Origin: Candidatus Poribacteria bacterium
GTDB taxonomy: Bacteria > Poribacteria > WGA-4E > WGA-3G
Assembly: GCA_022823085.1 (NCBI GenBank)
Contig: JAJDXV010000013.1
Coordinates: 1-64,000, forward strand
Reading direction: 5' to 3'
DNA: 64,000 bases
The translations under genes were made by a program, and so were the position numbers. Within the stretch, counting starts at the first letter, position 1. Every line of letters begins with the position of its first letter. Below, in pieces: positions 48,934 through 59,516 of the stretch. The notes beneath the pieces were generated by a model that saw only the letters and a list, made by a program, of their open reading frames with translations, did not search any database and had not been told where the DNA came from.

Positions 48934-49135
48934 GACATAAACCTCTTTCGAGTGTATATTTCCCCATCCAGATCACAGTATCTAAGGTGAATCAGACTTG
49001 GGGAGCATCCGAAACATTCTGCTGGTTGCCACACCAAGATACCGCGATATTTTACTGTAGTCAATGAGTTTCCCGCGTCCCATCTATAGCCTTGGCTGGC
49101 GTATGGGACACGCCTCGCCCTTTAGGGCGGGGTCA
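48934..49135 (-). ncRNA. Candidate omegaRNA upstream of the IsrB-like ORF
   Basis: About 200-nt non-coding segment 5' of the ORF with hairpin CGCCCTAAAGGGCG near its distal end, in the position expected for IscB/IsrB omegaRNA; not folded computationally. Confidence 0.4.
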
Positions 49136-49166
49136 CTGACAGACTGCCTCTACTGTTCCTATTCCT

Positions 49167-49715
49167 TTAAGTTTCAAGGAGATGTTCTACGCCTTTAGGC
49201 GAAGCACCGCTGGTAATTTTTTGCTGTACCTGTAGTACGGCATCAATGAGATCTTCAGGTCGCGGTGGACATCCGGGGATGTAGACATCAACGGGAATAA
49301 ATTGATCAACGCCTTGTATGAGCGTGTAGGTATCAAACACACCGCCGCAGGAAGCGCATGCGCCCATCGAAATGACCCACTTCGGGTCTGGCATCTGGTC
49401 ATAGATGCGTTTGAGAACAGGCATCATTTTGATAGAAATTCTACCCGAAACGATAAGGAGATCGGATTGGCGCGGCGAAAAACGGATCGCCTCAGAACCG
49501 AACCGAGAAAGGTCAAACTTGGAAGCCAAGGTTGCCATCATCTCAATTGCGCAGCAGGCGGTCCCGAATGGCATTGGCCAGAGTGAGTTCTTTCGTCCCC
49601 AGTTGATGACCTTATCAATAGTTGTCGTGATGATGTTTCCATCTGTTTGTTCTGCGCCTTGCGCGTTTTGGATATCAGTGTTCGTTAATCCCATGTTAAG
49701 CCTCCTTTCTTCCAA
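49167..49715 (-). CDS. nuoB: NADH-quinone oxidoreductase subunit B
   Basis: 182 aa; '[18 protein letters not shown]', '[48 protein letters not shown]'. Confidence 0.97.
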   Translation of the reverse strand: MEERRLNMGLTNTDIQNAQGAEQTDGNIITTTIDKVINWGRKNSLWPMPFGTACCAIEMMATLASKFDLSRFGSEAIRFSPRQSDLLIVSGRISIKMMPVLKRIYDQMPDPKWVISMGACASCGGVFDTYTLIQGVDQFIPVDVYIPGCPPRPEDLIDAVLQVQQKITSGASPKGVEHLLET

Positions 49716-50053
49716 GCATATATATAGCCGAGAAGCAGAATGCCGATAAATACCAGCATTTCAATTAAAATAAATAGACCGCTCGTTTCAGAGAAGTCCT
49801 TGAAGACCACAGCCCAGGGATAGAGGAAGACCACCTCAATGTCAAAGATGATAAAGAGCATCGCAATGAGATCGAATCGGATGGTGAAACGTTGCCTTGC
49901 ATCACCGACTGGGCGTACGCCGGATTCGTAAACGGAGAGTTTGACGCGATTGGGACGTTTGGGTCCAAGAATGTGGGTCAGGGCGAGGTTAGCCGCTGCA
50001 AAGAGCACTGCAAACCCCCCTAACAATAAGATCGGAAGATAATCTATTAACAT
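49685..50053 (-). CDS. nuoA: NADH-quinone oxidoreductase subunit A
   Basis: 122 aa; '[54 protein letters not shown]'. Confidence 0.97.
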   Translation of the reverse strand: MLIDYLPILLLGGFAVLFAAANLALTHILGPKRPNRVKLSVYESGVRPVGDARQRFTIRFDLIAMLFIIFDIEVVFLYPWAVVFKDFSETSGLFILIEMLVFIGILLLGYIYAWKKGGLTWD

Positions 50054-50255
50054 TGTTTTTAATCTATTTTGTCCTCACACATTATTAATTGGCTTTCAAA
50101 CTTCGCCAAAGTGAAGGTTAATTGAGATTCGTAAACAGATTCTTCTAATATGCTTAATAGTTTCTCATATTTTAAAAACATTGTCAAGTTTTTTTCAAAA
50201 AAATATTGGATAGCATAAATTGACAATGGACGTTCCTGCCTAAAACACCTTAAAG

Positions 50256-50906
50256 TTATGGTGATAGACGCACTATTTTCCATTTTTTATCGGACTGTAG
50301 CGTATAACAGAGTCGATCGTGGAGGCGGCTGGGGCACCCTTGCCAGAATTCAAACAGGTTCGGCACGAGTCGGTAGCCGCCCCAATGCGGCGGACGCGGA
50401 ATGTCGTCGGATGCATAGGTCTGTTCTGCCTGTTGGAAATTTTCTGTGAGATGTTCTCTGCCTGAAATCACAAGACTTTGGCGTTCTGTCCAGACGGCGA
50501 GTTGACTTGCCACGGGGCGATTGGCGAAATATGCGTCGGATTCTTCCGCGCTCATTTTTTCGACAGTGCCGGTACTCCTCACCTGTCGATCAAGTTCACG
50601 CCAGTAGAACACCAGCGCAGCATGCGGATTTTCGGCTATCTCTTGCCCTTTTTGACTCTCATAATCGGTATAGAAACAGAACCCTTTTTCGTCAAAGCCT
50701 CTCAGGACGACCATTCGCGCGGAAGGCACGCCATTTTTCGTAGCGGTTGCCAATGTCATCGCGTCCGGTAAATCGAGTTTAGCATCAAGGGCATCCGCGA
50801 ACCACTGTTCAAATTGTGTAAACGGATCGGGTGCAGCGTTTTCTTGAAGGAGGTGTCCTTTATGTGCGCTGTATTCTCTGCGGAGTTTTTCGGTTTTCAT
50901 TGTCAT
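50256..50906 (-). CDS. pdxH: Pyridoxamine 5'-phosphate oxidase
   Basis: 216 aa; 'PSARMVVLRGFDEKGFCFYTDYESQKGQEIAENPHAALVFYW', 'PRPPHWGGYRLVPNLFEFWQGCPSRLHDRLCY'. Confidence 0.95.
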   Translation of the reverse strand: MTMKTEKLRREYSAHKGHLLQENAAPDPFTQFEQWFADALDAKLDLPDAMTLATATKNGVPSARMVVLRGFDEKGFCFYTDYESQKGQEIAENPHAALVFYWRELDRQVRSTGTVEKMSAEESDAYFANRPVASQLAVWTERQSLVISGREHLTENFQQAEQTYASDDIPRPPHWGGYRLVPNLFEFWQGCPSRLHDRLCYTLQSDKKWKIVRLSP

Positions 50907-50916
50907 AAGAAATTTT

Positions 50917-52422
50917 CTATCCTTTCCAGAAATTCGGTGAAAACAGGATAAGTACTGTGTAAAGTTCTAAGCGTCCGAGCAGCATACAGAAGGAGAGGAC
51001 AAATTTTCCTGTGGTGTGAATATGTGCGTAGTTGTCGGTTGGTCCTACGCTGCCGAGTCCGGGCCCGATGTTGCCCATTGTGGCGATTGTCGCGCCTGCG
51101 GCACTGACGAGGTCAAGCCCTAAGGTCGTCATGATGCAGGTTACGATAGCAAAGATTCCGATAAAAAAGAAGAAAAAACCGAGGATGTTTGTCATCACTT
51201 CACGAGGAACGACCTGATCATTAACGCGAATAGGGAGTACCGCGTGCGGAAAGATAAGTCGCTTAATTTCAGCGCCGCTCTGTTTGATAAGGAGGAGGAA
51301 CCGAACCTGTTTCATGCCGCCACCGGTGGACCCTGCACATCCGCCGTAGAACATAAGTGTCACTAAAATGAATTGTGAGAGTGCGGGCCACTGCTCGAAA
51401 TCAGCGGTCCCGTACCCTGTGGTTGTGATGATAGACAACACTTGAAAAGTTGCGTAACGTAGTGATGTCCACATTGAATCGTAAGGGATTTCGCCATTGA
51501 CGTGAAATCTGATGGTGTTCCACGAGATCAGGGTAATACCGACGGCGATAACAGTGCAATAGAACTTAAATTCTGTATCTTGAAAATAGGCTTTAACGTT
51601 GCCTCGGAGTGCGCGATAGTGGAGTGCGAAATTAGTGCCTGCGAGGAACATAAAGACGCAGATGACCATGTCGATGTAGACGCTATCGTAATGGGCGATA
51701 CTTGCGTTTTTTGTTGAGAATCCGCCGGTCGCCATAGTGCCGAAGGTGTGGCAGAGCGCGTCAAAGAGCGGCATTTTTCCTAACATTAGGAGGATAACTT
51801 CGAGAATAGAGAGCAGGACATAAACGCCCCAGAGCAATTTTGCGGTTTGTGCGATGCGTGGCGTGAGGCGATCGGTCTGCGGTCCGGGTGCTTCTGCTCG
51901 GAAGAGCTGCATACCACCGATCCCGAGCATCGGAAGGATCGCGACAGCGAGTACGACGATTCCCATTCCGCCGAGCCAGTGTGTGAAACTTCGCCAGAAG
52001 AGCATGACGTGTGAAAGGTGTTCAATCTCTGTGAGTACTGTGGCACCGGTTGTTGAAAAACCCGCCATGGATTCAAAGTAGCAGAAGGAAAATGCTGTCC
52101 ACGGTGAACGTCCGTCAATGTGAAATACGCCCGCCAACTGATATGGGAGTGCGCCGAAGAGTGCGACTGTCACCCATGCCAAAGCGACAACGGCAAAACC
52201 TTCACGGATACCGAGTTCCTCCTGTCGTTCTCGCAGACTGTAGCGAAGGATTAATCCGGTAATCAGTGTTATTGCTGCAGAGATAATGAACGCCACTAAA
52301 TCATTGTGTGCCTCTCCGATGCTCGTCCGATAATAGATGGCGACGCCCAACGGAAATAGCATTGTACCGGCAAGACAGATCAGCAAATTACCGAGGGTAT
52401 AAATGATTAGTTTAAGACTCAT
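50917..52422 (-). CDS. trkH: TrkH family potassium uptake protein
   Basis: 501 aa; 'SMAGFSTTGATVL', 'FRSFTHWLGGMGIVVLAVAILP', 'TMATGGFSTKNAS', 'GGCAGSTGGGMKQVRFLLL', 'NIGPGLGSVGP'. Confidence 0.95.
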   Translation of the reverse strand: MSLKLIIYTLGNLLICLAGTMLFPLGVAIYYRTSIGEAHNDLVAFIISAAITLITGLILRYSLRERQEELGIREGFAVVALAWVTVALFGALPYQLAGVFHIDGRSPWTAFSFCYFESMAGFSTTGATVLTEIEHLSHVMLFWRSFTHWLGGMGIVVLAVAILPMLGIGGMQLFRAEAPGPQTDRLTPRIAQTAKLLWGVYVLLSILEVILLMLGKMPLFDALCHTFGTMATGGFSTKNASIAHYDSVYIDMVICVFMFLAGTNFALHYRALRGNVKAYFQDTEFKFYCTVIAVGITLISWNTIRFHVNGEIPYDSMWTSLRYATFQVLSIITTTGYGTADFEQWPALSQFILVTLMFYGGCAGSTGGGMKQVRFLLLIKQSGAEIKRLIFPHAVLPIRVNDQVVPREVMTNILGFFFFFIGIFAIVTCIMTTLGLDLVSAAGATIATMGNIGPGLGSVGPTDNYAHIHTTGKFVLSFCMLLGRLELYTVLILFSPNFWKG

Positions 52423-52443
52423 ATTTTATAGTTGTTAGCGTAT

Positions 52444-52552
52444 CAGTTACCAGTAACCAGTTAACAGTTAACAGTTTCCAGAAAAGAGATGTTGTGTTAT
52501 CCGAACGCCTCTTAACTGACCACTGGTTACTGGCCACTGGTTACTGGTAATT
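52444..52552. repeat. Heptamer tandem repeat / hairpin element (locus 4, near-copy of 32130-32224)
   Basis: cagttac cagtaac cagttaa cagttaa cagtttc cag + core aaaagagatgttgtgttatccgaacgcctcttaact + inverted heptamers. Confidence 0.85.
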
Positions 52553-53957
52553 AGTTTCTCCGTTCTGCGAATAGGTCTTCGACAACTGGGATCGCTTCAG
52601 GCATACTAAAAACAATGACGCGATCAGCAGGTTGTATAACAGACTGTCCGTTGGGGATGATGAGTTTTTCACGCCGAAAAATCGCACAGATAAAAGCGTT
52701 TTTTGGGAATTTTGTTTTGAAGTGTGAGAGTTCCTTATGAACGATTTTTGCGTTGATGCCGGCGGCGATTTCAATAACTTCGGCATCTATACCGTGGAGC
52801 GAAGCGACAGAAATTATGTTTCCGTGCCTGATAAGTCGGAGGATGTTGCTGACGACAGTGAGATGTCGGCTGACTGCGCTATCGAGCCGTGGGATACGTG
52901 CTAACAACGGCAGATAGCTCGGCTGTTGTACGAGTGCGAGTACGCGTTGTGCGCCGTGTTCTTTTGCTGTCATACACGCCATAATATCGTCTTCATCATC
53001 ACCCGTAACGGAAACGAATCCGTTAGCATCAGTTATACCTGCTTCTTCGAGGAGTCTGAATTTGAGATAATTCCCGTGTAAGACGGTTGTTCGTCTGAGT
53101 CCTTGAGACGCGCTTTCAGCTTTGTTTTCGTCGGCTTCAATGAGTTTAACATTGGTATCCATTTTTTCCAGTGCGCGAGCGAGTTCAATACCGATCGGAC
53201 TCGCGCCGAAGATGATCACACTATCAAGTTGTTCATTGAACCTGATGCCGCTGATCCGTAGCAGCTGTTCAACGGCAATCGCGCTGCCGATAACAAAGAC
53301 ATCGTCGCCCTGTTGTAGAACGTCGTTCCCTCTTGGAATAATAATGTGCCTATCACCGTTGCTGGCGGATTTTCCGTTTTTAGAAGGTCCACGTCGGCTA
53401 ATCGCTGGAAACCGGGTATCGTTGAGCAGCCCGCTTGCGTCTAATTCGGAGAGCGATTTTCCGATTAATGGGTTTGATTGCTTGACGCGAAAGGAGACGA
53501 GTTGTATCTGACCGTCCTCAAATTCGACGATCTCGCGGGCTTCCGGAACTTGTAAAAGTCTGATGAATTCCTGAACACAGAGCCGTTCTGGGTTAATCAG
53601 CAGGTCGATACCAAAATCTTCGGCTGTCAAGCCGCTTTCTGTAGAGAAATAGTCAGGATTTGAGACACGTGCGATCTTTGTTTCAACGTTGTATTTATCC
53701 GCAATCTGGCAGGCGAGTATATTAATTTCATCGCTATTGGTAACGGCGATGAGGAGTCCGGCTTCTTCGATGCCAGCGGTTTTGAGGAGCCGCGGCGACG
53801 CGCCCGATCCGCGTAAAGTCTGCAAATCCAACTGTTCACTTACACGATTACACGCGGCTTCGGATTCGTCTATGAGTACAACATCGTTATGTTCAACTGT
53901 GAGGAGTTTAGCGGTATGAAACCCGACTTCTCCTGCCCCTATAATTATCGCTTTCAT
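52551..53957 (-). CDS. trkA: Trk system potassium transporter TrkA
   Basis: 468 aa; 'AIIIGAGEVGFHTAKLL', second RCK 'VIIFGASPIGIELARALE', 'SVTGDDEDDIMACMTAKEHGAQRVLALVQ'. Confidence 0.95.
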   Translation of the reverse strand: MKAIIIGAGEVGFHTAKLLTVEHNDVVLIDESEAACNRVSEQLDLQTLRGSGASPRLLKTAGIEEAGLLIAVTNSDEINILACQIADKYNVETKIARVSNPDYFSTESGLTAEDFGIDLLINPERLCVQEFIRLLQVPEAREIVEFEDGQIQLVSFRVKQSNPLIGKSLSELDASGLLNDTRFPAISRRGPSKNGKSASNGDRHIIIPRGNDVLQQGDDVFVIGSAIAVEQLLRISGIRFNEQLDSVIIFGASPIGIELARALEKMDTNVKLIEADENKAESASQGLRRTTVLHGNYLKFRLLEEAGITDANGFVSVTGDDEDDIMACMTAKEHGAQRVLALVQQPSYLPLLARIPRLDSAVSRHLTVVSNILRLIRHGNIISVASLHGIDAEVIEIAAGINAKIVHKELSHFKTKFPKNAFICAIFRREKLIIPNGQSVIQPADRVIVFSMPEAIPVVEDLFAERRN

Positions 53958-53959
53958 CT

Positions 53960-54019
53960 TTTTAAATTATTAAATCTGGTCACCGTTCCACTACGTTCTA
54001 CGGTGGTTTTCGATTAAGC
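53960..54019. repeat. Intergenic hairpin repeat, second copy of the 43990-44045 family
   Basis: tttaaattattaaatctggtcaccgttccactacgttctacggtggttttcgattaag. Confidence 0.7.
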
Positions 54020-54138
54020 AGGACTTACGCAATTTTAACTGCAGCCCGTTCTGTTAGATGAGATTTCTTGGAAAACACAGCGTTATAGTGCCACAGGCTA
54101 ACAGCCTATGCTACAAAAGAGCCGCATGCGTAAGTCCT
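54020..54138. repeat. MITE-like element copy B (119 bp)
   Basis: AGGACTTACGCA...TGCGTAAGTCCT termini; internal 'tgccacaggctaacagcctatgctacaaaagagc'. Confidence 0.85.
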
Positions 54139-54180
54139 ATTAAGTTAACCGAATTTGAGTGATGTAAATTTTGTTTTCCT

Positions 54181-57066
54181 TTAATATTCATCAAGCGGCG
54201 GACAGGCACACATCAGATTCCTGTCTCCATAGACTTCGTTAATACGCGCGACAGCGGGCCAAAACTTAGCGTCACGTACCCAGGGTTTCGGGAACGCTGC
54301 TTTTTCGCGCGGGTACGGGTGACGCCAATCGGACTGCGTAACCATTTCCACTGTATGTGGTGCATTTTTCAAGACATTATCTTCCTGATCGGCAGTGCCG
54401 TCCTCAATCTCGGTTATCTCCTCACGAATTGCGATGAGGGCATCACAGAACCGATCTAATTCTGCTTTCGACTCGCTTTCTGTCGGTTCAATCATCATTG
54501 TGCCGGGTACCGGCCAAGAGACCGTCGGTGCGTGGAACCCGTAATCCATCAACCGTTTTGCGACATCTGTAACGTCTATGTCGGCACTCTTTTTGAAGGC
54601 ACGCAAGTCAATAATACATTCGTGAGCGACTAACCCTTGTTTGCCGGTGTAAAGCACAGGGTAGTGAGGTGCAAGTTTTTTGGCAATATAGTTGGCGTTG
54701 AGGATCGCAACTTCTGTGGCGGACGTGAGTCCATCTGCTCCCATCATAGCGATATACACCCAAGAGATGGGGAGAATTCCGGGACTTCCCCACGGTGCTG
54801 CGGATACGGCACCGATACCGTCTTTACCACCGACGGGGATAACTGGGTGTGTCGGTAAGAAGTCTGTGAGATGTGCTTTGACCCCAATGGGTCCCATTCC
54901 TGGGCCGCCGCCGCCGTGAGGGATACAAAATGTTTTATGAAGATTGAGGTGGCAAACGTCCGCTCCGATATCCGCTGGTTGCGCGATACCGACAAGTGCG
55001 TTCAGGTTCGCACCGTCCATGTAGACCTGTCCACCGGCTTGATGGACAATATCGCAAATTTCGCGAATTTTTTCTTCAAAAACACCGTGTGTTGATGGAT
55101 ACGTAATCATCGCTGCAGCGAGCGTATCGCGGTGCGTGTCTGCTTTGGTTCGGAGATCGTCAAGATCAATATTTCCGTCTGAATCGCAGGCGACGACGAC
55201 GACCTTCATGCCTGCCATGACAGCACTTGCAGGATTTGTGCCGTGTGCAGATGTCGGAATCAGACAGACATCACGATGTGCCGCACCACGGCTCTGGTGG
55301 TATTTGCGAATGACTAACAATCCGGCGTATTCACCTTGTGAGCCGGCGTTTGGCTGCAATGAGATGCCACTGTAACCGGTTATCTCGGCTAACCATGTTT
55401 CGAGTTGTAGAAATAGATGGCGGTAGCCTTCTGCTTGTTCTTGTGGAACAAAGGGGTGGAGTTCACCAAACTCGCGCCATGTTACGGGTATCATCTCCGT
55501 CGTCGCATTGAGTTTCATGGTACAGGAGCCGAGCGGTATCATCGCGTTCACAAGGGAGAGGTCTTTGGTTTGGAGCCTGTGGATATAGCGGAGCATCTCG
55601 GTTTCAGAATGGTAACTATTGAAAACGGGATGCGTCAGATACGGGCTTTCACGTTGCAATTCTACAGGGATGATAGGAGCAGACTGGACAGGCGGATGAT
55701 TGGAAGTCTGCTTTGGGTGTCCGCTATTGTTTTCCGCGAAAATCTGCTGAATTTCTTCAACATCATCCGATGTTACTGTTTCATCCAGAGAGATACCGAT
55801 GTGCGTTGCATCAATTGCGCGTAGGTTTATCTGTTTAGCACGTGCAGCAGCGATTAATTTCTCAGTGTTTTCTTGTGAAGGGACAGTAATAGAAATCGTA
55901 TCAAAACAGGGAAGCTCTCCGGTGGTATAGCCGAGTGCTTCAAGCCCGGTTCGTAGTGTGCAGGTGTGTGCGTGTACACGTTCAGCGATTCGTTTGAGTC
56001 CGGTGGGTCCATGATAGACTGCGTACATCCCCGCCATAACAGCGAGGAGTACTTGTGCTGTGCAAATATTACTTGTCGCTTTTTCACGTCGTATGTGTTG
56101 CTCGCGGGTCTGGAGTGCCAATCGGATGGCGGTTTCACCGTTTACATCGTGGGAAACGCCAGCGATTCGTCCGGGGATATTCCGTTTAAGTTCTTCACGC
56201 GTTGAGAGGAATGCAGCATGGGGTCCGCCATAGCCGAGCGGAACACCGAACCGTTGCGAGTTTCCGATGACAATATCTGCGCCGAATTCGCCGGGCGGCT
56301 TTAATAGCGTGAGTGACAGTAGGTCCGTCGCCGTAACGAACAAACCACCAGCGGCATACACCTGTTCAGCGAATTGATGATAATCGTAGATAGCGCCATC
56401 GGTCGCTGGATATTGTACGATTGCGCCTAAGATGGGTGTGTCAAAATTGACATCCCGATGGTCCCCGATTTGTAATTTAATGCCGAGGGGTTCGGCACGT
56501 GTTTGTAAAACCGCGATTGTTTGGGGGTGGCATGTTTCTGAAACAAAAAAGTTGTGCCATTCCTTCTGGGTTGATTTTCCTAAACACATCGTCATCGCTT
56601 CGGCGGCAGCGGTAGCCTCATCAAGAAGCGATGCGTTTGCAATGGGGAGGCCGGTTAAATCTATAACCATTGTTTGGAAGTTTAGCAACGCTTCTAAGCG
56701 ACCTTGTGAAATTTCGGCTTGGTAGGGTGTGTATTGGGTGTACCAACCGGGATTCTCCAGAATGTTCCGTTGAATAACTGGTGGCACGAAGCAGTTGTGG
56801 TAGCCCATTCCGATAAGAGAACGGAAAACCTGATTTTGGGAGGCGATATTTTTGAGGACAGCAAGCACTTCCGATTCCGAAAGTCCGTTCATGTTTCCAT
56901 TTAGATTGAAGGTTGACGCTGAGCGAATATCGGCTGGTACAACGTCTTCAATGAAATCTTGCATTGAAGCATAACCGAGCGTTGTCAACATCCGTTGAAT
57001 ATCTTCAGAACGGGGACCGATGTGCCGATCTGCGAAGGTGGAAGTTTTGTTTTTTATATCAAGCAT
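54181..57066 (-). CDS. gcvP: Glycine dehydrogenase (aminomethyl-transferring), P protein
   Basis: '[21 protein letters not shown]', '[29 protein letters not shown]', '[22 protein letters not shown]' (PLP lysine). Listed ORF starts 57117; [18 protein letters not shown] at 57066 is likelier. Confidence 0.97.
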   Translation of the reverse strand: MLDIKNKTSTFADRHIGPRSEDIQRMLTTLGYASMQDFIEDVVPADIRSASTFNLNGNMNGLSESEVLAVLKNIASQNQVFRSLIGMGYHNCFVPPVIQRNILENPGWYTQYTPYQAEISQGRLEALLNFQTMVIDLTGLPIANASLLDEATAAAEAMTMCLGKSTQKEWHNFFVSETCHPQTIAVLQTRAEPLGIKLQIGDHRDVNFDTPILGAIVQYPATDGAIYDYHQFAEQVYAAGGLFVTATDLLSLTLLKPPGEFGADIVIGNSQRFGVPLGYGGPHAAFLSTREELKRNIPGRIAGVSHDVNGETAIRLALQTREQHIRREKATSNICTAQVLLAVMAGMYAVYHGPTGLKRIAERVHAHTCTLRTGLEALGYTTGELPCFDTISITVPSQENTEKLIAAARAKQINLRAIDATHIGISLDETVTSDDVEEIQQIFAENNSGHPKQTSNHPPVQSAPIIPVELQRESPYLTHPVFNSYHSETEMLRYIHRLQTKDLSLVNAMIPLGSCTMKLNATTEMIPVTWREFGELHPFVPQEQAEGYRHLFLQLETWLAEITGYSGISLQPNAGSQGEYAGLLVIRKYHQSRGAAHRDVCLIPTSAHGTNPASAVMAGMKVVVVACDSDGNIDLDDLRTKADTHRDTLAAAMITYPSTHGVFEEKIREICDIVHQAGGQVYMDGANLNALVGIAQPADIGADVCHLNLHKTFCIPHGGGGPGMGPIGVKAHLTDFLPTHPVIPVGGKDGIGAVSAAPWGSPGILPISWVYIAMMGADGLTSATEVAILNANYIAKKLAPHYPVLYTGKQGLVAHECIIDLRAFKKSADIDVTDVAKRLMDYGFHAPTVSWPVPGTMMIEPTESESKAELDRFCDALIAIREEITEIEDGTADQEDNVLKNAPHTVEMVTQSDWRHPYPREKAAFPKPWVRDAKFWPAVARINEVYGDRNLMCACPPLDEY

Positions 57067-57445
57067 GCTCCGCCTCAATATGTGCTTGATAGCTATCGGC
57101 ATCGAGAAGTGCGTCAAGTTCGCTTGGATCTGTTATCCGAATCTTGAGAAACCATCCGTCATCGTAAGGAGATTCGTTAACCTGTTCGGGTGCGTCGAGT
57201 AACGATTCGTTGACCTCAATCACTTCGCCGCTGACGGGTGCATAAAGGTCAAACGCAGCTTTGACGGACTCTATTACACCGAATTCGGTTTTCTGTGTGA
57301 GTTCAGTGCCGACTTCTGGCAACTCAACGTAGACAATATCTTGAATTTCGGATTGGGCATAGTCGCTGATACCGATGGTGACGATATCGTCTTCTTGCTT
57401 TGCCCATTCATGGCTTTCCATGTATTTTAATTCTTGTGGAATCAT
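57059..57445 (-). CDS. gcvH: Glycine cleavage system H protein
   Basis: 128 aa; '[45 protein letters not shown]' lipoyl motif. Confidence 0.97.
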   Translation of the reverse strand: MIPQELKYMESHEWAKQEDDIVTIGISDYAQSEIQDIVYVELPEVGTELTQKTEFGVIESVKAAFDLYAPVSGEVIEVNESLLDAPEQVNESPYDDGWFLKIRITDPSELDALLDADSYQAHIEAEHA

Positions 57446-57518
57446 TCTATTGCTTTCTCACTTATTTGTGTTTGCGTATTTCCCAAATAATGATATTTGG
57501 GAATAGATAAAAACCTAT

Positions 57519-59516
57519 CTACCGTTTGGTTTCTAATTCCTTTGCTTTTTCAAAGTCAATCTGCGCGGCTTCCGCTTGCCCAAGGTCCTGCTTTGAGTGT
57601 CCGCGAAGGTGGTAAGCAGTCGGATCGTCAGGTTTGAGTTCAATAGCGTGTGTAAAGTCTTCTATCGCACTCTCATGGTCACCAAAAGCTGCCTTTGCTA
57701 TACCGCGATTCTTGTAGAAATAGGCACTTTTAGGGTAGAGTTGAATAGCTTTATCGTAATCGGTCATTGCGCCTTCATGGTCGCCGAGTGCGGATTTCGC
57801 CATTCCGCGGTGATTATAAGCGACAGAATCATCAGGTTTAAGTTCAATAGCGTGCGTATAATCTTCCATCGCGCCGGTATAATCCCCCTGTTCTTGTTTC
57901 GCCCAGCCGCGATTATTATAGGCGTTACTATCCTCGGGACTGAGTTTGATAGCGTGCGTATAATCTTCTATCGCCCCCTTGTAGTCACCAAGTCTCATTT
58001 TCACCCCTGCCCGGTTTTTGTACGCATAGGCATCATCAGGTTTGAGTTCTATAGCACGCGTGAAATCCGCCATCGCGCCGGTGTGATCTCCGTGTTCTAT
58101 TTTTGCCCAACCGCGATTATTATATGCGTAATAGGCATAGGTATCGTTAGGTGTAATCGTAACTGTTGATAAACCGTGCTCGGTATACGTTTGATAGGTA
58201 AAGGAGCCGTCCTTAAGTTTTTTGATAGTTTGATTGTAATCTTCGATCGCACCACTATAGTCACCGAGTTTGCGTTTTATATCGGCGCGATCGTTATATG
58301 TAAACACATTCTTTGGGTTTAGCTTGATAGCCTTATTGTAGTCTTCTATTGCGCCCGCATCATCTCCAAGTTCAGCCTTTACTTTTCCGCGTTTCTTGTA
58401 GGCTTCGGCATCCTCAGGATTCAGCTGAATAGCTTGATTGTAGTCTTCGATCGCACCAGCATGGTCACCACTTTTGCGCTTCGCGTCCGCACTTGTCCTG
58501 TATGTGAATGCATCCTTCGGATTTAGCTTGAGAGCTTGATTATAGTCGTCCATCGCACTGGCATGATTACCCAATTTGCGTTTTGCCTCTGCCCGTTTCT
58601 TGTATGCGGATGCGTCATCAGGGTTTAATTTTATCGCTCGATTATAGTCTTCTATTGCTGCTTGATAATCTTCAAGTTTCACTTTCGATTTTGCCCTAAA
58701 TTTATAGATTTCAGCATCGTTAGGGGTTAGTTCAATCGCTTTATTGAAATTTTCGAGTGCCCCGTCAAAATCGTTGTCATAATATTTTTGCTTCCCTTGC
58801 TCGAAGTAGATATAGGCGCGGATATCGTTTCGCTTCTTCCATTGATCCAAAGATTCCGTTGAAGTGGCACCAGCAAGCAATGCCTTGATTGCGTTTACAG
58901 GACTATTACCAGGGTCATGGCCATAGTGGATTCCGATGATTTCTCCTTTACTGTTTAGCACTGGGCTGCCACTGTTTCCCGGGTACGCTTCAGCTGTTGT
59001 CTGAAACCGTTTATCATTTTCTCGTATTTTTTCAATAACGCCTTCGGTGATCGTATACCCTCTTTCTGGGAATCCGACGAGGAAAACAGGATCACCGATT
59101 TCGAGCATATCACTGTCGCCTAAAGGCAGCGGGACACCTTTACCTTTCACTTTTAGGATGGCGATGTCGTACGCAATATCAAACGCCACAACACCTTCTA
59201 CTAACCAGATTGTTTCTTTGTGACTTAGTTTTGCAGTCATAAGTCCGGATACACCTACGGCAACATGGAAATTTGTTGCAATTTTATCCGGTGCTATAAA
59301 GAATCCGGTGCCACCCCCTAATCCGAGATCAGATCCTCTGAAGGCAAACCCGACTAAGCGGACTGTGGACGCTTTTGCTTTATCAGATATTAAGTCAGTT
59401 TCCGTTAGCTGCTCGGCTTCTTGGGCAGTTTCCTGTGCGCAAACTGTGGTGTTAGAGAGTGAAAGAAATAACCCCAGAGCGAAGACAGATAACAAAAATC
59501 TTGTGTAATGCCTCAT
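57519..59516 (-). CDS. Trypsin-like serine protease with about 12 C-terminal TPR repeats, secreted
   Basis: Signal peptide; 'TGFFIAPDKIATNFHV', 'DIAYDIAILKVKG', 'AYPGNSGSPVLNS' triad; repeated 'AIEDYNxAIxLxPxD' TPR units. Confidence 0.92.
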   Translation of the reverse strand: MRHYTRFLLSVFALGLFLSLSNTTVCAQETAQEAEQLTETDLISDKAKASTVRLVGFAFRGSDLGLGGGTGFFIAPDKIATNFHVAVGVSGLMTAKLSHKETIWLVEGVVAFDIAYDIAILKVKGKGVPLPLGDSDMLEIGDPVFLVGFPERGYTITEGVIEKIRENDKRFQTTAEAYPGNSGSPVLNSKGEIIGIHYGHDPGNSPVNAIKALLAGATSTESLDQWKKRNDIRAYIYFEQGKQKYYDNDFDGALENFNKAIELTPNDAEIYKFRAKSKVKLEDYQAAIEDYNRAIKLNPDDASAYKKRAEAKRKLGNHASAMDDYNQALKLNPKDAFTYRTSADAKRKSGDHAGAIEDYNQAIQLNPEDAEAYKKRGKVKAELGDDAGAIEDYNKAIKLNPKNVFTYNDRADIKRKLGDYSGAIEDYNQTIKKLKDGSFTYQTYTEHGLSTVTITPNDTYAYYAYNNRGWAKIEHGDHTGAMADFTRAIELKPDDAYAYKNRAGVKMRLGDYKGAIEDYTHAIKLSPEDSNAYNNRGWAKQEQGDYTGAMEDYTHAIELKPDDSVAYNHRGMAKSALGDHEGAMTDYDKAIQLYPKSAYFYKNRGIAKAAFGDHESAIEDFTHAIELKPDDPTAYHLRGHSKQDLGQAEAAQIDFEKAKELETKR

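Larger units (their letters stand above)
47890..49135 (-). mobile_element. Putative IS200/IS605-group-derived OMEGA element (no tnpA) between nuoB and nuoC
   Basis: IsrB/IscB-like ORF flanked by subterminal hairpins CGCCTTTTAAGGCG (47905-47918) and CGCCCTTTAGGGCG (49116-49129); boundaries approximate. Confidence 0.6.

Noticed and set aside
50059-50283. 74-aa ORF between nuoA and pdxH
   Set aside because: Overlaps the pdxH 3' end, no motif; too weak to list as a gene.
57446-57518. Glycine riboswitch upstream of gcvH
   Set aside because: The gap is only about 73 bp and shows just one hairpin; too short for a tandem glycine aptamer and no core motif recognised.
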